A stretch of DNA of 64,000 nt from Sphingobacterium sp. UBA4616 (GTDB lineage Bacteria > Bacteroidota > Bacteroidia > Sphingobacteriales > Sphingobacteriaceae): assembly GCA_002386525.1 (NCBI GenBank), contig DGIS01000007.1, forward strand, positions 169,102-233,101. The letters are read 5' to 3'. Both the position numbers and the translations under genes were made by a program. Shown in pieces: positions 45,244 to 53,050 of this stretch; positions within the stretch are counted from its first letter, which is position 1; each line of letters starts with the position of its first letter. The notes under the pieces were generated by a model, which searched no databases, had not been told where the DNA came from, and saw only the letters and a list, made by a program, of their open reading frames with translations.

Positions 45244-45915
45244 ATGTCTAAAAACACAAATAATACAAATCAAGGTTTCAAACCTTCAAAAGGATCGTTT
45301 TTCCAAGATAACCAAAAAAGCGTAGTGTTCATTTTAGGTGGTATCGTTGTATTGATCTTACTTTATTTTGGATATCAAAAGCTGTATCTAGATCCGAGAG
45401 CAGAGGAAGCTTCGAACCGTATGTATAAAGCTGAACAGCTTGCCACAATTGATTCTTTGCAAAATAAAGCAATCATGGGGGATGGTGCATTTCTTGGATT
45501 TAAACAAATTGCGGATGAATATTCGAATACAAAATCGGCAAATATAGCGAATGCTTATTTAGGGGGATTGTATTTGCGCCAAGGTAAATTCGAAGAGGCT
45601 GTAAAAGCTCTTGAAAAATATTCTCCTACTGGAAGCCAAATTCTTGATCCTTTGGTAATTGGTTTAACAGGTGATGCATATTCAGAGTTAAAAGACTACA
45701 AAAAAGCTGCTGATTACTATAAACAGGCTTCCGAAAAATCGAGCAATTCTTACACAACACCGCTCTTTTTAAAAAAATTAGGCCTTGTTTATGAAGCACA
45801 AAATGATTACAAAGGTGCAGAGACTGCCTACAAAAAGATTAAGACAGATTTCCCTGAAAGCCAAGAGGCCGCTACCATTGACGGCTTATTAGGTCGCGTA
45901 CAGGCACATTTATAA
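45244..45915 (+). CDS. Membrane-anchored TPR protein (YfgM-like)
   Basis: The 223-residue protein has a cytoplasmic N-terminus and one membrane span (VVFILGGIVVLILLYFGYQKL, about 29-49). Periplasmic TPR units follow (ANAYLGGLYLRQGKFEEAVKAL, LTGDAYSELKDYKKAADYYKQA, KLGLVYEAQNDYKGAETAYKKI). The organisation is that of YfgM-type proteins, which attend to newly secreted proteins. Function in this organism is inferred only from the architecture. It is monocistronic between a clear promoter and a very strong terminator. Confidence 0.88.
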   Translation: MSKNTNNTNQGFKPSKGSFFQDNQKSVVFILGGIVVLILLYFGYQKLYLDPRAEEASNRMYKAEQLATIDSLQNKAIMGDGAFLGFKQIADEYSNTKSANIANAYLGGLYLRQGKFEEAVKALEKYSPTGSQILDPLVIGLTGDAYSELKDYKKAADYYKQASEKSSNSYTTPLFLKKLGLVYEAQNDYKGAETAYKKIKTDFPESQEAATIDGLLGRVQAHL

Positions 45916-45925
45916 GCGATACAAT

Positions 45926-45968
45926 GTCACAAAAAAAGAGGCTATTCGATAGCCTCTTTTTTTGTGAC
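45926..45968. terminator. Perfect 20-bp-stem bidirectional terminator
   Basis: The arms 45926-45945 and 45949-45968 are perfectly complementary over 20 bp with a TCG loop. The stem includes A7/T7 runs around a GAGGCTAT core, so it can act in both directions. It starts 11 bp after the TPR gene and ends 13 bp before the ribH -7 box. Confidence 0.92.
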
Positions 45969-45980
45969 CATCTAAAACAC

Positions 45981-45988
45981 TATCTTTG
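45981..45988 (+). promoter_or_regulatory. -7 box close to the ribH start
   Basis: TATCTTTG matches TAnnTTTG and ends 8 bp before the ribH ATG. The -33 region falls inside the T-run of the preceding terminator. Confidence 0.5.
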
Positions 45989-45996
45989 CTCCTATT

Positions 45997-46485
45997 ATGG
46001 CAAGTAGCATTAAAAATTTATCAGACTTCTCGCATATCCAAGTCGCGGATGCAAGTCCATTCAAATTTGCAATCGTTGTTGCACAATGGAATGCAGAAAT
46101 TACAAGTGCACTATTGAATGGTGCAATAAAGGGTCTGGAAGAACATGGCGCTGAAGAAAAAAACATTCAAATTATTGAGGTCCCTGGAAGTTTTGAATTA
46201 ATTTCAGGAGCGGATCTGGCAATGAGAAATCAGGGTTTTGACGCAGTTATTTGTTTAGGTTGCGTCATCCAGGGCGAAACAAGACATTTTGATTTCATCT
46301 GCGATGCAGTTGCAAATGGCATTGCCAATGTGGGGCTCAAATATAATAAGCCAGCAATTTTTGGTGTATTAACAACAGACAATCTTCAACAGGCACTGGA
46401 TCGTGCAGGTGGAAAGCATGGGAATAAAGGGGAAGAAGCTGCTATTACAGCGATACAAATGGCGCATATTGCCAAAAAATTCTAA
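45997..46485 (+). CDS. ribH: 6,7-dimethyl-8-ribityllumazine synthase
   Basis: RibH condenses the pyrimidine and the 3,4-dihydroxybutanone phosphate in riboflavin synthesis and forms icosahedral or decameric shells. The 162 residues show FAIVVAQWNAEITSALLNGAIKGL, EVPGSFELISGADLA, ICLGCVIQGETRHFDFICDAVANGI and FGVLTTDNLQQALDRAGG, all diagnostic. It is monocistronic. No FMN riboswitch-like leader is possible, because the promoter box lies 8 bp before the ATG. Confidence 0.97.
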   Translation: MASSIKNLSDFSHIQVADASPFKFAIVVAQWNAEITSALLNGAIKGLEEHGAEEKNIQIIEVPGSFELISGADLAMRNQGFDAVICLGCVIQGETRHFDFICDAVANGIANVGLKYNKPAIFGVLTTDNLQQALDRAGGKHGNKGEEAAITAIQMAHIAKKF

Positions 46486-46570
46486 TTTGGTATCAATTTT
46501 GCCTACTTACATGTCAATGATGAAAGTATTTATTGAACATAGCTTAAAGTAAGGTACTTCCATTTGTGGT

Positions 46571-46612
46571 AAATCGATTAATAAAATATGCTATTATCTT
46601 ATTAATCGATTT
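46571..46612 (+). terminator. AT-rich terminator after ribH
   Basis: AAATCGATTAATAA (46571-46584) pairs perfectly over 14 bp with 46599-46612 and runs into a T-rich tail. It lies 86 bp after ribH. The remaining sequence to 46769 shows no further gene. Confidence 0.75.
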
Positions 46613-46769
46613 TTATTTTTCATCAGAATACATTGTCGTTGATTGGCTCAAATGGATAAAGTAAGAAGAACAATCGGCAGTCTTATAGAAAATAATGCAA
46701 TGATGAAGTGGAGTATTTTTAATTTCGCATAGTCCACTTGATGATTGTTTCTTAAAAAAAAATAGGGTT

Positions 46770-47510
46770 ATGAAAATATTATCGAACGTACTCAGTATCG
46801 TTATCCTGACCTTGTTCTGTCAGTTGAATTTAATAGCGCAAGAGGATAGTCTCCATAAACAGATTTGGCAAAGTATTGGCGGGCAAGAAAAGTGGGATTC
46901 ATTACAGTATTTAGCATTTTCTGCAAAAGGGAATAACATTTCAGACCAATTATCTAACGAGGAACGAAAATTTTTGTTCAATCGGACAACCGGAGCGTGT
47001 CGATTTGATGGGTATAAGGGAACGGACCAAGTGACTTACCTATTTAATTTTAAAAACCCTGGGGGTGATAAGCTCTTTATTGGCGGAAATTTATCCACAG
47101 ACGAACTAGAGCTTAAGAAATCGATCAAAAGCCAACTCTTTTCGGATTTCAATTTGCTCCTCTTACCCACCCTCATTGGACAGAAGAATGTGCAGCTCAA
47201 AAGCCAGAAGGAAAGCTTCAATGCTGGACAAAAATTAACGATATCCAATATCCTTTCTTCAAGCCCTATTTTTGGGACAAGGATTGCCGGATTGCTTTAC
47301 ATTGATCAAAATACAGGGGAAATCGCGCGTTATGAATACACAGACAAAGGAGAAAAAATTACTTATGAAGTGAGCAAATATAAGGAGATCGGGGACGGTA
47401 TACGTTTACCAAGCGTATTCAACTGCACAACTAACGAAGAAAGAAGTTGTCTATTCTCCTCTATTTCATCTTTTGTACAAGTAGAACAAAAAAAATTCAC
47501 AGAATTATGA
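46770..47510 (+). CDS. Hypothetical exported protein coupled to ytxJ
   Basis: The 246-residue protein has a signal peptide (KILSNVLSIVILTLFCQLNLIAQ) followed by KQIWQSIGGQEKWDSLQYLAFSA. The mature part is beta-rich and repeats short strand-turn motifs, as in lipoprotein-carrier-like (LolA/LolB-like) or outer-membrane-associated proteins. I do not recognise a defined family. Its TGA stop overlaps the next ATG (ATGA, 47507-47510), so translation is coupled to the bacilliredoxin gene. Confidence 0.78.
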   Translation: MKILSNVLSIVILTLFCQLNLIAQEDSLHKQIWQSIGGQEKWDSLQYLAFSAKGNNISDQLSNEERKFLFNRTTGACRFDGYKGTDQVTYLFNFKNPGGDKLFIGGNLSTDELELKKSIKSQLFSDFNLLLLPTLIGQKNVQLKSQKESFNAGQKLTISNILSSSPIFGTRIAGLLYIDQNTGEIARYEYTDKGEKITYEVSKYKEIGDGIRLPSVFNCTTNEERSCLFSSISSFVQVEQKKFTEL

Positions 47511-47845
47511 TCAATTGGATAGCATTAACCACAGAAGAACAGCTACAAGAACTATATCAATCAGATAAAGTTGCAGCTATTTTTAAACATAGCACAACAT
47601 GTGGTATCAGTAATATGGCTAAACGCAGTCTTGAACGAATGTCTGCGCTATCAGACCACGATTATACGATTTATCTCTTAGACCTATTGCGCTACCGCTC
47701 CCTTTCGAATGAGATTGCTCAACGCTGGAATGTAGAACATCAATCTCCTCAAATATTGATTATTAAAGGAAAAGACAGTATATACGATGCTTCACATGGC
47801 GATATTCAATTTGATGAGATCGAAAAATACTTAGTGGCAATTTAA
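47507..47845 (+). CDS. ytxJ: YtxJ-type monothiol bacilliredoxin
   Basis: YtxJ-family proteins remove bacillithiol from proteins and belong to bacillithiol redox metabolism. The 112-residue protein (ATG at 47507, overlapping the previous stop) is thioredoxin-like, with the active site FKHSTTCGISNMAKRSLE (single Cys) and a C-terminal QILIIKGKDSIYDASHGDIQFDEIEKYL. An upstream start at 47447 would lie deep in the preceding gene and is rejected. Presence of the gene implies the organism makes bacillithiol; the biosynthetic bsh genes are not in the window. Confidence 0.88.
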   Translation: MINWIALTTEEQLQELYQSDKVAAIFKHSTTCGISNMAKRSLERMSALSDHDYTIYLLDLLRYRSLSNEIAQRWNVEHQSPQILIIKGKDSIYDASHGDIQFDEIEKYLVAI

Positions 47846-47894
47846 TAGTATAGTCCATTTCGGATCCTTTTTGGATTCCATCAAAATAAACACG

Positions 47895-48329
47895 TTATTT
47901 TTTTGGTTCTGGATTTTTTATTTCATCGTCCTTTTCCCACCATTCTGAAGATTGCAGATCATCGATCTCCCGACGGTCCTTTTTAGTAGGCCGACCGGTA
48001 CCACGATCTCTTTTGAGGACAGGAGCGTGAAACATAGATTTATATCCAACCGTCTCTTCAACAGGAGTTTGATCCTCGTAGAATTGCACAGCAGTCTTTG
48101 CATCCACACGACGGTCCAGCAGGCCGGTCACAAGCACGATTTTACGCTCAATACCTTTTTGAACGTGATATACATCGCCTAACTTTACTTCGTAAGATGG
48201 TTTTATATTCTGTCCTTTTAATTTAACTCTTCCAGCCTTGCACGCCTCGGTCGCCAAGGTTCTGGTTTTAAATAAACGAATTGACCACAAATATTTATCA
48301 ATTCTTAATTTTTCTGATGTTCCAGCCAT
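47895..48329 (-). CDS. S4-domain RNA-binding protein (Hsp15/RqcP-like)
   Basis: The 144-residue protein from the ATG at 48329 begins with an S4 domain (LRIDKYLWSIRLFKTRTLATEACKAGRVKLKGQNIKPSYEVKLGD). It ends in a basic then acidic tail (KRDRGTGRPTKKDRREIDDL, EWWEKDDEIKNPEPKK). Hsp15 and RqcP bind the 50S subunit carrying peptidyl-tRNA in stalled-ribosome rescue. Which of the two roles applies cannot be decided from sequence alone. A longer reading frame to 48404 lacks support. Confidence 0.88.
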   Translation of the reverse strand: MAGTSEKLRIDKYLWSIRLFKTRTLATEACKAGRVKLKGQNIKPSYEVKLGDVYHVQKGIERKIVLVTGLLDRRVDAKTAVQFYEDQTPVEETVGYKSMFHAPVLKRDRGTGRPTKKDRREIDDLQSSEWWEKDDEIKNPEPKK

Positions 48330-48486
48330 AGTACAAAAATAGCTATTTTTAGAACCATTACAACCAAAAGAAATTATAGAAAATATCCATACACCTGAGT
48401 TCAATTATCAACCTTCTCCTATTCAATCGCTCACCAACCAAACGTCAACTCCTCATTGCAAGCGGACTGTTAAAACGAGCATTGCA

Positions 48487-48538
48487 TGGTGAATGCACCT
48501 TCAACAGGTGGATTCAACGTGAACTCGCTGCGCGCACA
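48487..48538. repeat. Dispersed hairpin/11-mer element, copy R3
   Basis: GCACCTT-CAAC-AGGTG (48495-48510) forms the hairpin. The 11-mers AGGTGGATTCA (48506-48516), ACGTGAACTCG (48517-48527) and CTGCGCGCACA (48528-48538) follow, aligned unit by unit with copy R2. It lies in the 362-bp divergent gap between the S4-domain gene and dapD. Confidence 0.7.
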
Positions 48539-48613
48539 CTGTGGGTACGGTGAAGAGCTGATCATAAATTGGTACGCTGTTGGTATCTGGAAAGTATAAC
48601 GCAAGGAACAATG

Positions 48614-48651
48614 GATAAAGTTGCTTTTAAGTCCAACTTTATCTAAGTTTG
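48614..48651 (+). promoter_or_regulatory. dapD promoter with a 10-bp perfect inverted repeat
   Basis: TTG (48621-48623), a 20-bp spacer and TAAGTTTG (48644-48651) form the promoter. GATAAAGTTG (48614-48623) and CAACTTTATC (48634-48643) are perfect inverted repeats 10 bp apart. One arm contains the -33 box and the other abuts the -7 box, so a protein bound here would occlude RNA polymerase. Confidence 0.65.
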
Positions 48652-48691
48652 TACATCAAAATAAACTAATTCAAATAAGCAAAAAAATAAT

Positions 48692-49510
48692 ATGGTAGAG
48701 CCACTTAAAAAACTGATTGAGGAAGCTTGGGAAGATAGGCAATTATTAGAATATAAAGAATATACGGAAGCGATTCGTACGGTCATCATGAAATTAGATA
48801 GCGGTGAAATTCGCGTCGCCGAAATGATTGGCACCAGATGGCACGTGAACGATTGGATCAAGAAAGCTGTTATTTTGTACTTTCCTATTAATGACATGCG
48901 TGAAATGACTGCAGGGCCTTTTGTATTTCATGATAAGATGAAACTCAAAACAGACTATAAGCATACGGGCGTGCGTGTTGTACCCGGGGCATCGGCTCGT
49001 TTAGGTGCTTATTTGGCTAAAGGGGTTATTATGATGCCTTCTTATGTTAATATTGGTGCTTATGTAGACGAAGGTACGATGGTGGACACATGGGCAACTG
49101 TCGGCTCTTGCGCTCAGATCGGCAAACATGTACATTTGAGTGGTGGCGTTGGCATTGGTGGTGTATTGGAACCTGTACAAGCAGCTCCGGTTATTATTGA
49201 AGACAATGTTTTCATCGGATCAAGAGCGATTGTAGTCGAAGGTATTCGCGTAGAAAAGGAAGCCGTATTAGGTGCCAATGTTGTACTAACAGCCTCGACA
49301 AAAATTATTGATGTGACTGGATCTGAGCCAGTAGAATATAAAGGTTATGTGCCTGCCCGCTCTGTTGTTATTCCAGGATCGTATACGAAAAAATTTGCAG
49401 CTGGAGAATATCAGGTTCCTTGTGCCCTGATTATTGGACAACGCAAAGAGTCTACGGACAAAAAGACTTCATTAAACGACGCTTTACGTGAACACAATGT
49501 TGCGGTTTAA
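48692..49510 (+). CDS. dapD: Tetrahydrodipicolinate N-succinyltransferase
   Basis: DapD is a step in lysine and diaminopimelate synthesis by the succinylase route. The 272-residue protein has a helical N-terminus (LKKLIEEAWEDRQLL). A left-handed beta-helix follows with MMPSYVNIGAYVDEGTMVDTWATVGSCAQIGKHVHLSGGVGIGGVLEP. The C-terminal part is VYKGYVPARS-like, with ARSVVIPGSYTKKF. It is the first gene of a unit continuing with the YrdC-like, DUF4920-like and folP genes. Confidence 0.97.
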   Translation: MVEPLKKLIEEAWEDRQLLEYKEYTEAIRTVIMKLDSGEIRVAEMIGTRWHVNDWIKKAVILYFPINDMREMTAGPFVFHDKMKLKTDYKHTGVRVVPGASARLGAYLAKGVIMMPSYVNIGAYVDEGTMVDTWATVGSCAQIGKHVHLSGGVGIGGVLEPVQAAPVIIEDNVFIGSRAIVVEGIRVEKEAVLGANVVLTASTKIIDVTGSEPVEYKGYVPARSVVIPGSYTKKFAAGEYQVPCALIIGQRKESTDKKTSLNDALREHNVAV

Positions 49511-49537
49511 AATTAAAATTAGCATAGAAAATTAAAG

Positions 49538-50116
49538 ATGAGTGGATTCGTAGATCGAGAAGATTTGAATAAGGCTTTGGAAACGCTAAAAAATGGTGGA
49601 CTGATCCTTTACCCAACGGATACAATTTGGGGAATAGGCTGCGATGCTACCAATCCTGAAGCGGTAGAAAAAGTCTTTCAACTGAAAGGAAGAGACAAAT
49701 CTAAAAGTCTGATAGTCTTATTACATAATGACAATCAACTGGCGAGTTATGTCAATGAGATTCCCGAAGTCGCTTATCAACTTATTGAATACACAGAAAA
49801 GCCTTTGACAATTGTTTATTCGAATGCCAAAAATCTTGCTCCCAATGCAATAGCGGAAGACGGATCTATTGGCATTCGAATTGTCAAACATCCTTTTTGT
49901 GAGCAGCTGTTACAACGCTTTCGCAAACCCATAATCTCCACTTCGGCCAATATCAGCGGTGAACCTACAGCAAAAGATTTTGATGAAATCGCTGACACCA
50001 TTAAAGCTGGAGTCGACTATATTGTCGCTTACGACAGGAATGTAGCAACAGATGGAAAATCATCTACCGTTATGAAACTAGACCCAAGTGGTAAATTCGA
50101 ATTTATTAGAAAATAA
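49538..50116 (+). CDS. YrdC/Sua5-type threonylcarbamoyl-AMP synthase
   Basis: These proteins form threonylcarbamoyl-AMP for t6A37 in tRNA. The 192-residue product has GGLILYPTDTIWGIGCDATNPEAVEKVFQLKGRDKSKSLIVLL, EKPLTIVYSNAKNLAP, GSIGIRIVKHPFCEQLL and PIISTSANISGEPTAKDFDEI. The length suits the TsaC or YciO/YrdC branch without the Sua5 extension, so I leave the symbol open. It starts 27 bp after dapD. tsaE of the same pathway is also in the window, 10 kb away. Confidence 0.92.
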   Translation: MSGFVDREDLNKALETLKNGGLILYPTDTIWGIGCDATNPEAVEKVFQLKGRDKSKSLIVLLHNDNQLASYVNEIPEVAYQLIEYTEKPLTIVYSNAKNLAPNAIAEDGSIGIRIVKHPFCEQLLQRFRKPIISTSANISGEPTAKDFDEIADTIKAGVDYIVAYDRNVATDGKSSTVMKLDPSGKFEFIRK

Positions 50117-50117
50117 T

Positions 50118-50597
50118 ATGAAAAAGATCTTTTTATTTCTTGTTTTGGCCATTGTCGTCACTCGCTTTTCATTCGGGCAACAAAAGGATATTCCAGCAGC
50201 CAAGCCCGGAGTAAAATATGGGAAAGAAATTTCTGCTTCCAATGCGATTTCAGTGGCAAAGCTTGAAAAGGAGCTTACACAAAAGAATGCTTTCCATGGA
50301 AAGATAACGGGTAAGGTGGTAGAAGTGTGTAAGAAAAAGGGTTGTTTCATGACCTTACAACGTGACGGACAAGAGCCTATTACCGTGCGTTTTAAAGACT
50401 ATGGTTTTTTTATGCCATCGAACATTGTCGGTAAGACGGTTGTCGTGGAGGGGAGCGCAAAGAAAAAAGAAGTTTCCGTCGCATCTTTACAACATGCCGC
50501 AAAGGATCTTGGCAAATCACAGGCTGAAATAGATCAAATTACACAACCCAAAAAAGACATAAGCATTATTGCTGATGGTGTTTTGGTTGTAAAATAA
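50118..50597 (+). CDS. Exported DUF4920-like protein
   Basis: The 159-residue protein starts at the ATG 1 bp after the upstream stop. It has a signal peptide (KIFLFLVLAIVVTRFSFGQ) and the family motif VVEVCKKKGCFMTLQRDGQEPITVRFKDYGFFMP. The two cysteines (CxxxxC) might bind a metal or form a disulfide. Proteins of this kind are of unknown function in Bacteroidota and related groups. Its tight spacing to the YrdC-like gene makes co-translation likely. Confidence 0.82.
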   Translation: MKKIFLFLVLAIVVTRFSFGQQKDIPAAKPGVKYGKEISASNAISVAKLEKELTQKNAFHGKITGKVVEVCKKKGCFMTLQRDGQEPITVRFKDYGFFMPSNIVGKTVVVEGSAKKKEVSVASLQHAAKDLGKSQAEIDQITQPKKDISIIADGVLVVK

Positions 50598-50628
50598 AGT
50601 TGTATACGCTTACGCTGTCGTTGTTCCG

Positions 50629-51471
50629 ATGAAAAGATTTCAAACATCACCCTGTCAATCCATACTAGTCGATGGCACCTTAATGACCTTCGATACGCCC
50701 ATTATTATGGGCATACTCAATGTGACTCCGGATTCTTTTTACGATGGTGGCGATAATACGACCGTTGAACGTGCGGTAGGGAAAGCAAAGGAGTTATTGC
50801 TTGAGGGAGCTCAAATTCTCGATATTGGCGCCTATTCTTCACGTCCAGGCGCACCATTAATTTCATCACAGGAGGAAATGGATCGAGCTCTACCCCCAAT
50901 TCGAGCAATTAAAGCGGCGTTTCCTGATGCCATTTTATCGATTGATACCTTCAGGGCCGACGTTGCAGCTGCAGCGGTTGAAGCAGGCGTTCACATCATT
51001 AATGATGTATCTGGTGGTACACTCGACGATAATATGTTTGCTACAGTAGCCAAATACCAGGTTCCTTACATTCTTATGCATATGCGCGGTATTCCCGAAA
51101 ATATGCAGGAAAAAACAGACTACACAGATATTGTAACGGATGTTGCCACGTTTTTGGGTGAGCGCATCGCCGTGCTAAGAAGTATGGGGGTGAAAGACAT
51201 TATTCTTGATCCAGGCTTTGGCTTTGCCAAGACAGCCGAACAGAACTATGAGTTGCTTTATCGTGTCAATGAACTTCACTACTTCGAATTACCAATTTTG
51301 GGCGGAATATCCCGCAAATCCATGATCTATAAAAAAATCGGGATCACAGCCCAGGAAGCGTTAAACGGTACTACCGCTTTGAATACATTACTGCTCGAAA
51401 GAGGCGTACAAATTCTACGTGTACATGATGTAAAAGAAGCGAAACAGTTAGTTGATCTCTTCTATTCATAG
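50629..51471 (+). CDS. folP: Dihydropteroate synthase
   Basis: FolP joins 4-aminobenzoate to the pterin in folate synthesis and is the sulfonamide target. The 280 residues show PIIMGILNVTPDSFYDGGDN, LLLEGAQILDIGAYSSRPGA, LSIDTFRADVAAAAVEAG, HIINDVSGG, YILMHMRGIPENMQ and ILDPGFGFAKT, all family signatures. It starts 31 bp after the DUF4920-like gene. It is the last gene of the unit before a convergent polysaccharide utilisation locus. Confidence 0.97.
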   Translation: MKRFQTSPCQSILVDGTLMTFDTPIIMGILNVTPDSFYDGGDNTTVERAVGKAKELLLEGAQILDIGAYSSRPGAPLISSQEEMDRALPPIRAIKAAFPDAILSIDTFRADVAAAAVEAGVHIINDVSGGTLDDNMFATVAKYQVPYILMHMRGIPENMQEKTDYTDIVTDVATFLGERIAVLRSMGVKDIILDPGFGFAKTAEQNYELLYRVNELHYFELPILGGISRKSMIYKKIGITAQEALNGTTALNTLLLERGVQILRVHDVKEAKQLVDLFYS

Positions 51472-51604
51472 ATTAGCTCTATTTTCCTAAAAAGCATATC
51501 ATCGGATTTTCACAGTGTGATACGGACTTTCCTTGCTATCGTCCAACTGTTATATAGGAATGGTCCGAAAGACTTAAAATCTATCAAATAAGTTAAGCTT
51601 AGAT

Positions 51605-51638
51605 AAAAATTCCTGGGCAAAAAAACTGCCCAGGAATT
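51605..51638 (-). terminator. Rho-independent terminator of the polysaccharide utilisation operon
   Basis: AATTCCTGGGCA (51608-51619) pairs perfectly over 12 bp with 51627-51638 across a 7-nt loop; the minus strand then runs into TTTTTATCT. It lies 18 bp beyond the surface lipoprotein stop. Confidence 0.88.
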
Positions 51639-51655
51639 CCAAAACTCGTTTTATT

Positions 51656-52993
51656 TTATTTCGCTGCTACGGTCAACACAGCCTTCTTATTCCCGGCAGT
51701 CAAATCCAGCGTGAAAATATAAGTCTTACCTGATTCTAATACTTTACCGGTTTTTATACCAAGATTACCCGAGTCACGTCCATTATTGCCATCCCCCACA
51801 AATACAATATCACTTGTAGTTGTGATGTCCGCACCTCCAAATTCACCTCCCCATCCTTTTTGATGGAAAAATTTGAAGTTGATGTTATCAGAATTTATGG
51901 ACTCTCCGGCCTTAACCGTTATCTGATATTTCTTATTACCTAATGGAACCAAACAAAGCGCTTTATCCGTATTCCAGCCTACCTGATTACTGGATACCTT
52001 AGGTTTTCCAATTCCTTCGCCAATAATCCAGATGGCACCAGTTCCGTCATCTTGTAGTTTTGCCAAATCATTACCTGTCATCGCCTCAACCACAAAGTAT
52101 TTTAAGTTAAAGTCTGCGGTAACACGGTATTTCCCGGTTGCTCCTTTAAACGAAAGAGTTCCATCGGCCGCTTGAGCAAAGTAATCTGGATCAATCCACC
52201 AATTTTGCAGATCCGCAATCCCTTCGAAGGTTGTCGCTTTTCCTTGCGCGAGCTCGATTTCAACTTTGGAATGCTTATCATCAAGTCGGCTAAACTGCGA
52301 TCCATTGAGTAGAACAACAATAAACGGAGAAGCCTGAAAGGTCAATGTATTAAATTGAATCGGATATACACCAGAAGTCGAATTCGAGAATGGAATTTCG
52401 GCAGTAGAACCTAAATTAATAACATTATTGACCCAACCAAAATTCATTGCATTTCCTTGTGAACCAACTTTTGGCGCTTGGATATAGCCTTTTACTTCTG
52501 CAGGAAAGTTTTCTTTTGCTGCATATTGATTACGTCCTACCTTTTCCATTCGATATGACTTGGATTCGGTGACTAAGGTTAAATAGGGAAAGTCAGGTCT
52601 GCTGAGGCTTAGGTCAAAAGACTGTTCGCTCGTTTTCTGGCTTATATTCTGCAAAACAAATTTTAATGTTGCTTTTCCGTCAGGAATACCTTTCAGGAAT
52701 GGAACATAAATCTTTCCAGCGTAATCTCCGTTTTCTTTGGTACGGATTACGGTCTCTGTTACCTTGTCATCCGTAAAATACAACTGGGCTTTAACCGTAG
52801 AAAGTGCAACTTCGTTATCGGAAACGTGTAATTGGAATTCTAGGCTATCACCAAAATTTGCGGATGAGATAGGTGATTTCACTTCGATTTTAGGATCCCC
52901 TACCTGATAGGTATATTTTTCATCCTTTTTACAGGAACTTACTGCGGCAAGAGCAGCAGTTGCCAAGAGTAGATTGATGAAGTATCTTTTCAT
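51656..52993 (-). CDS. Surface glycan-binding lipoprotein (SusE/DUF5125-like)
   Basis: The 445-residue protein has a lipoprotein signal (LLLATAALAAVSSCKKDE, Cys about 21). An N-terminal Ig-like domain (IEVKSPISSANFGDSLEFQLHVSDNEVAL) and beta-sandwich modules follow, ending in a SusE/F-like domain (YIFTLDLTAGNKKAVLTVAAK). Position as last gene of the SusC-SusD-GH30 operon and this layout suggest a cell-surface glycan-binding protein. The resemblance to Bacteroides thetaiotaomicron BT3313 is recalled, not computed. Confidence 0.82.
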   Translation of the reverse strand: MKRYFINLLLATAALAAVSSCKKDEKYTYQVGDPKIEVKSPISSANFGDSLEFQLHVSDNEVALSTVKAQLYFTDDKVTETVIRTKENGDYAGKIYVPFLKGIPDGKATLKFVLQNISQKTSEQSFDLSLSRPDFPYLTLVTESKSYRMEKVGRNQYAAKENFPAEVKGYIQAPKVGSQGNAMNFGWVNNVINLGSTAEIPFSNSTSGVYPIQFNTLTFQASPFIVVLLNGSQFSRLDDKHSKVEIELAQGKATTFEGIADLQNWWIDPDYFAQAADGTLSFKGATGKYRVTADFNLKYFVVEAMTGNDLAKLQDDGTGAIWIIGEGIGKPKVSSNQVGWNTDKALCLVPLGNKKYQITVKAGESINSDNINFKFFHQKGWGGEFGGADITTTSDIVFVGDGNNGRDSGNLGIKTGKVLESGKTYIFTLDLTAGNKKAVLTVAAK

Positions 52994-53050
52994 TTATTCA
53001 TAATTTATGCGCTATCGGCTAGATAGCGCTTAGGGTTTATCGTCCTCCAA

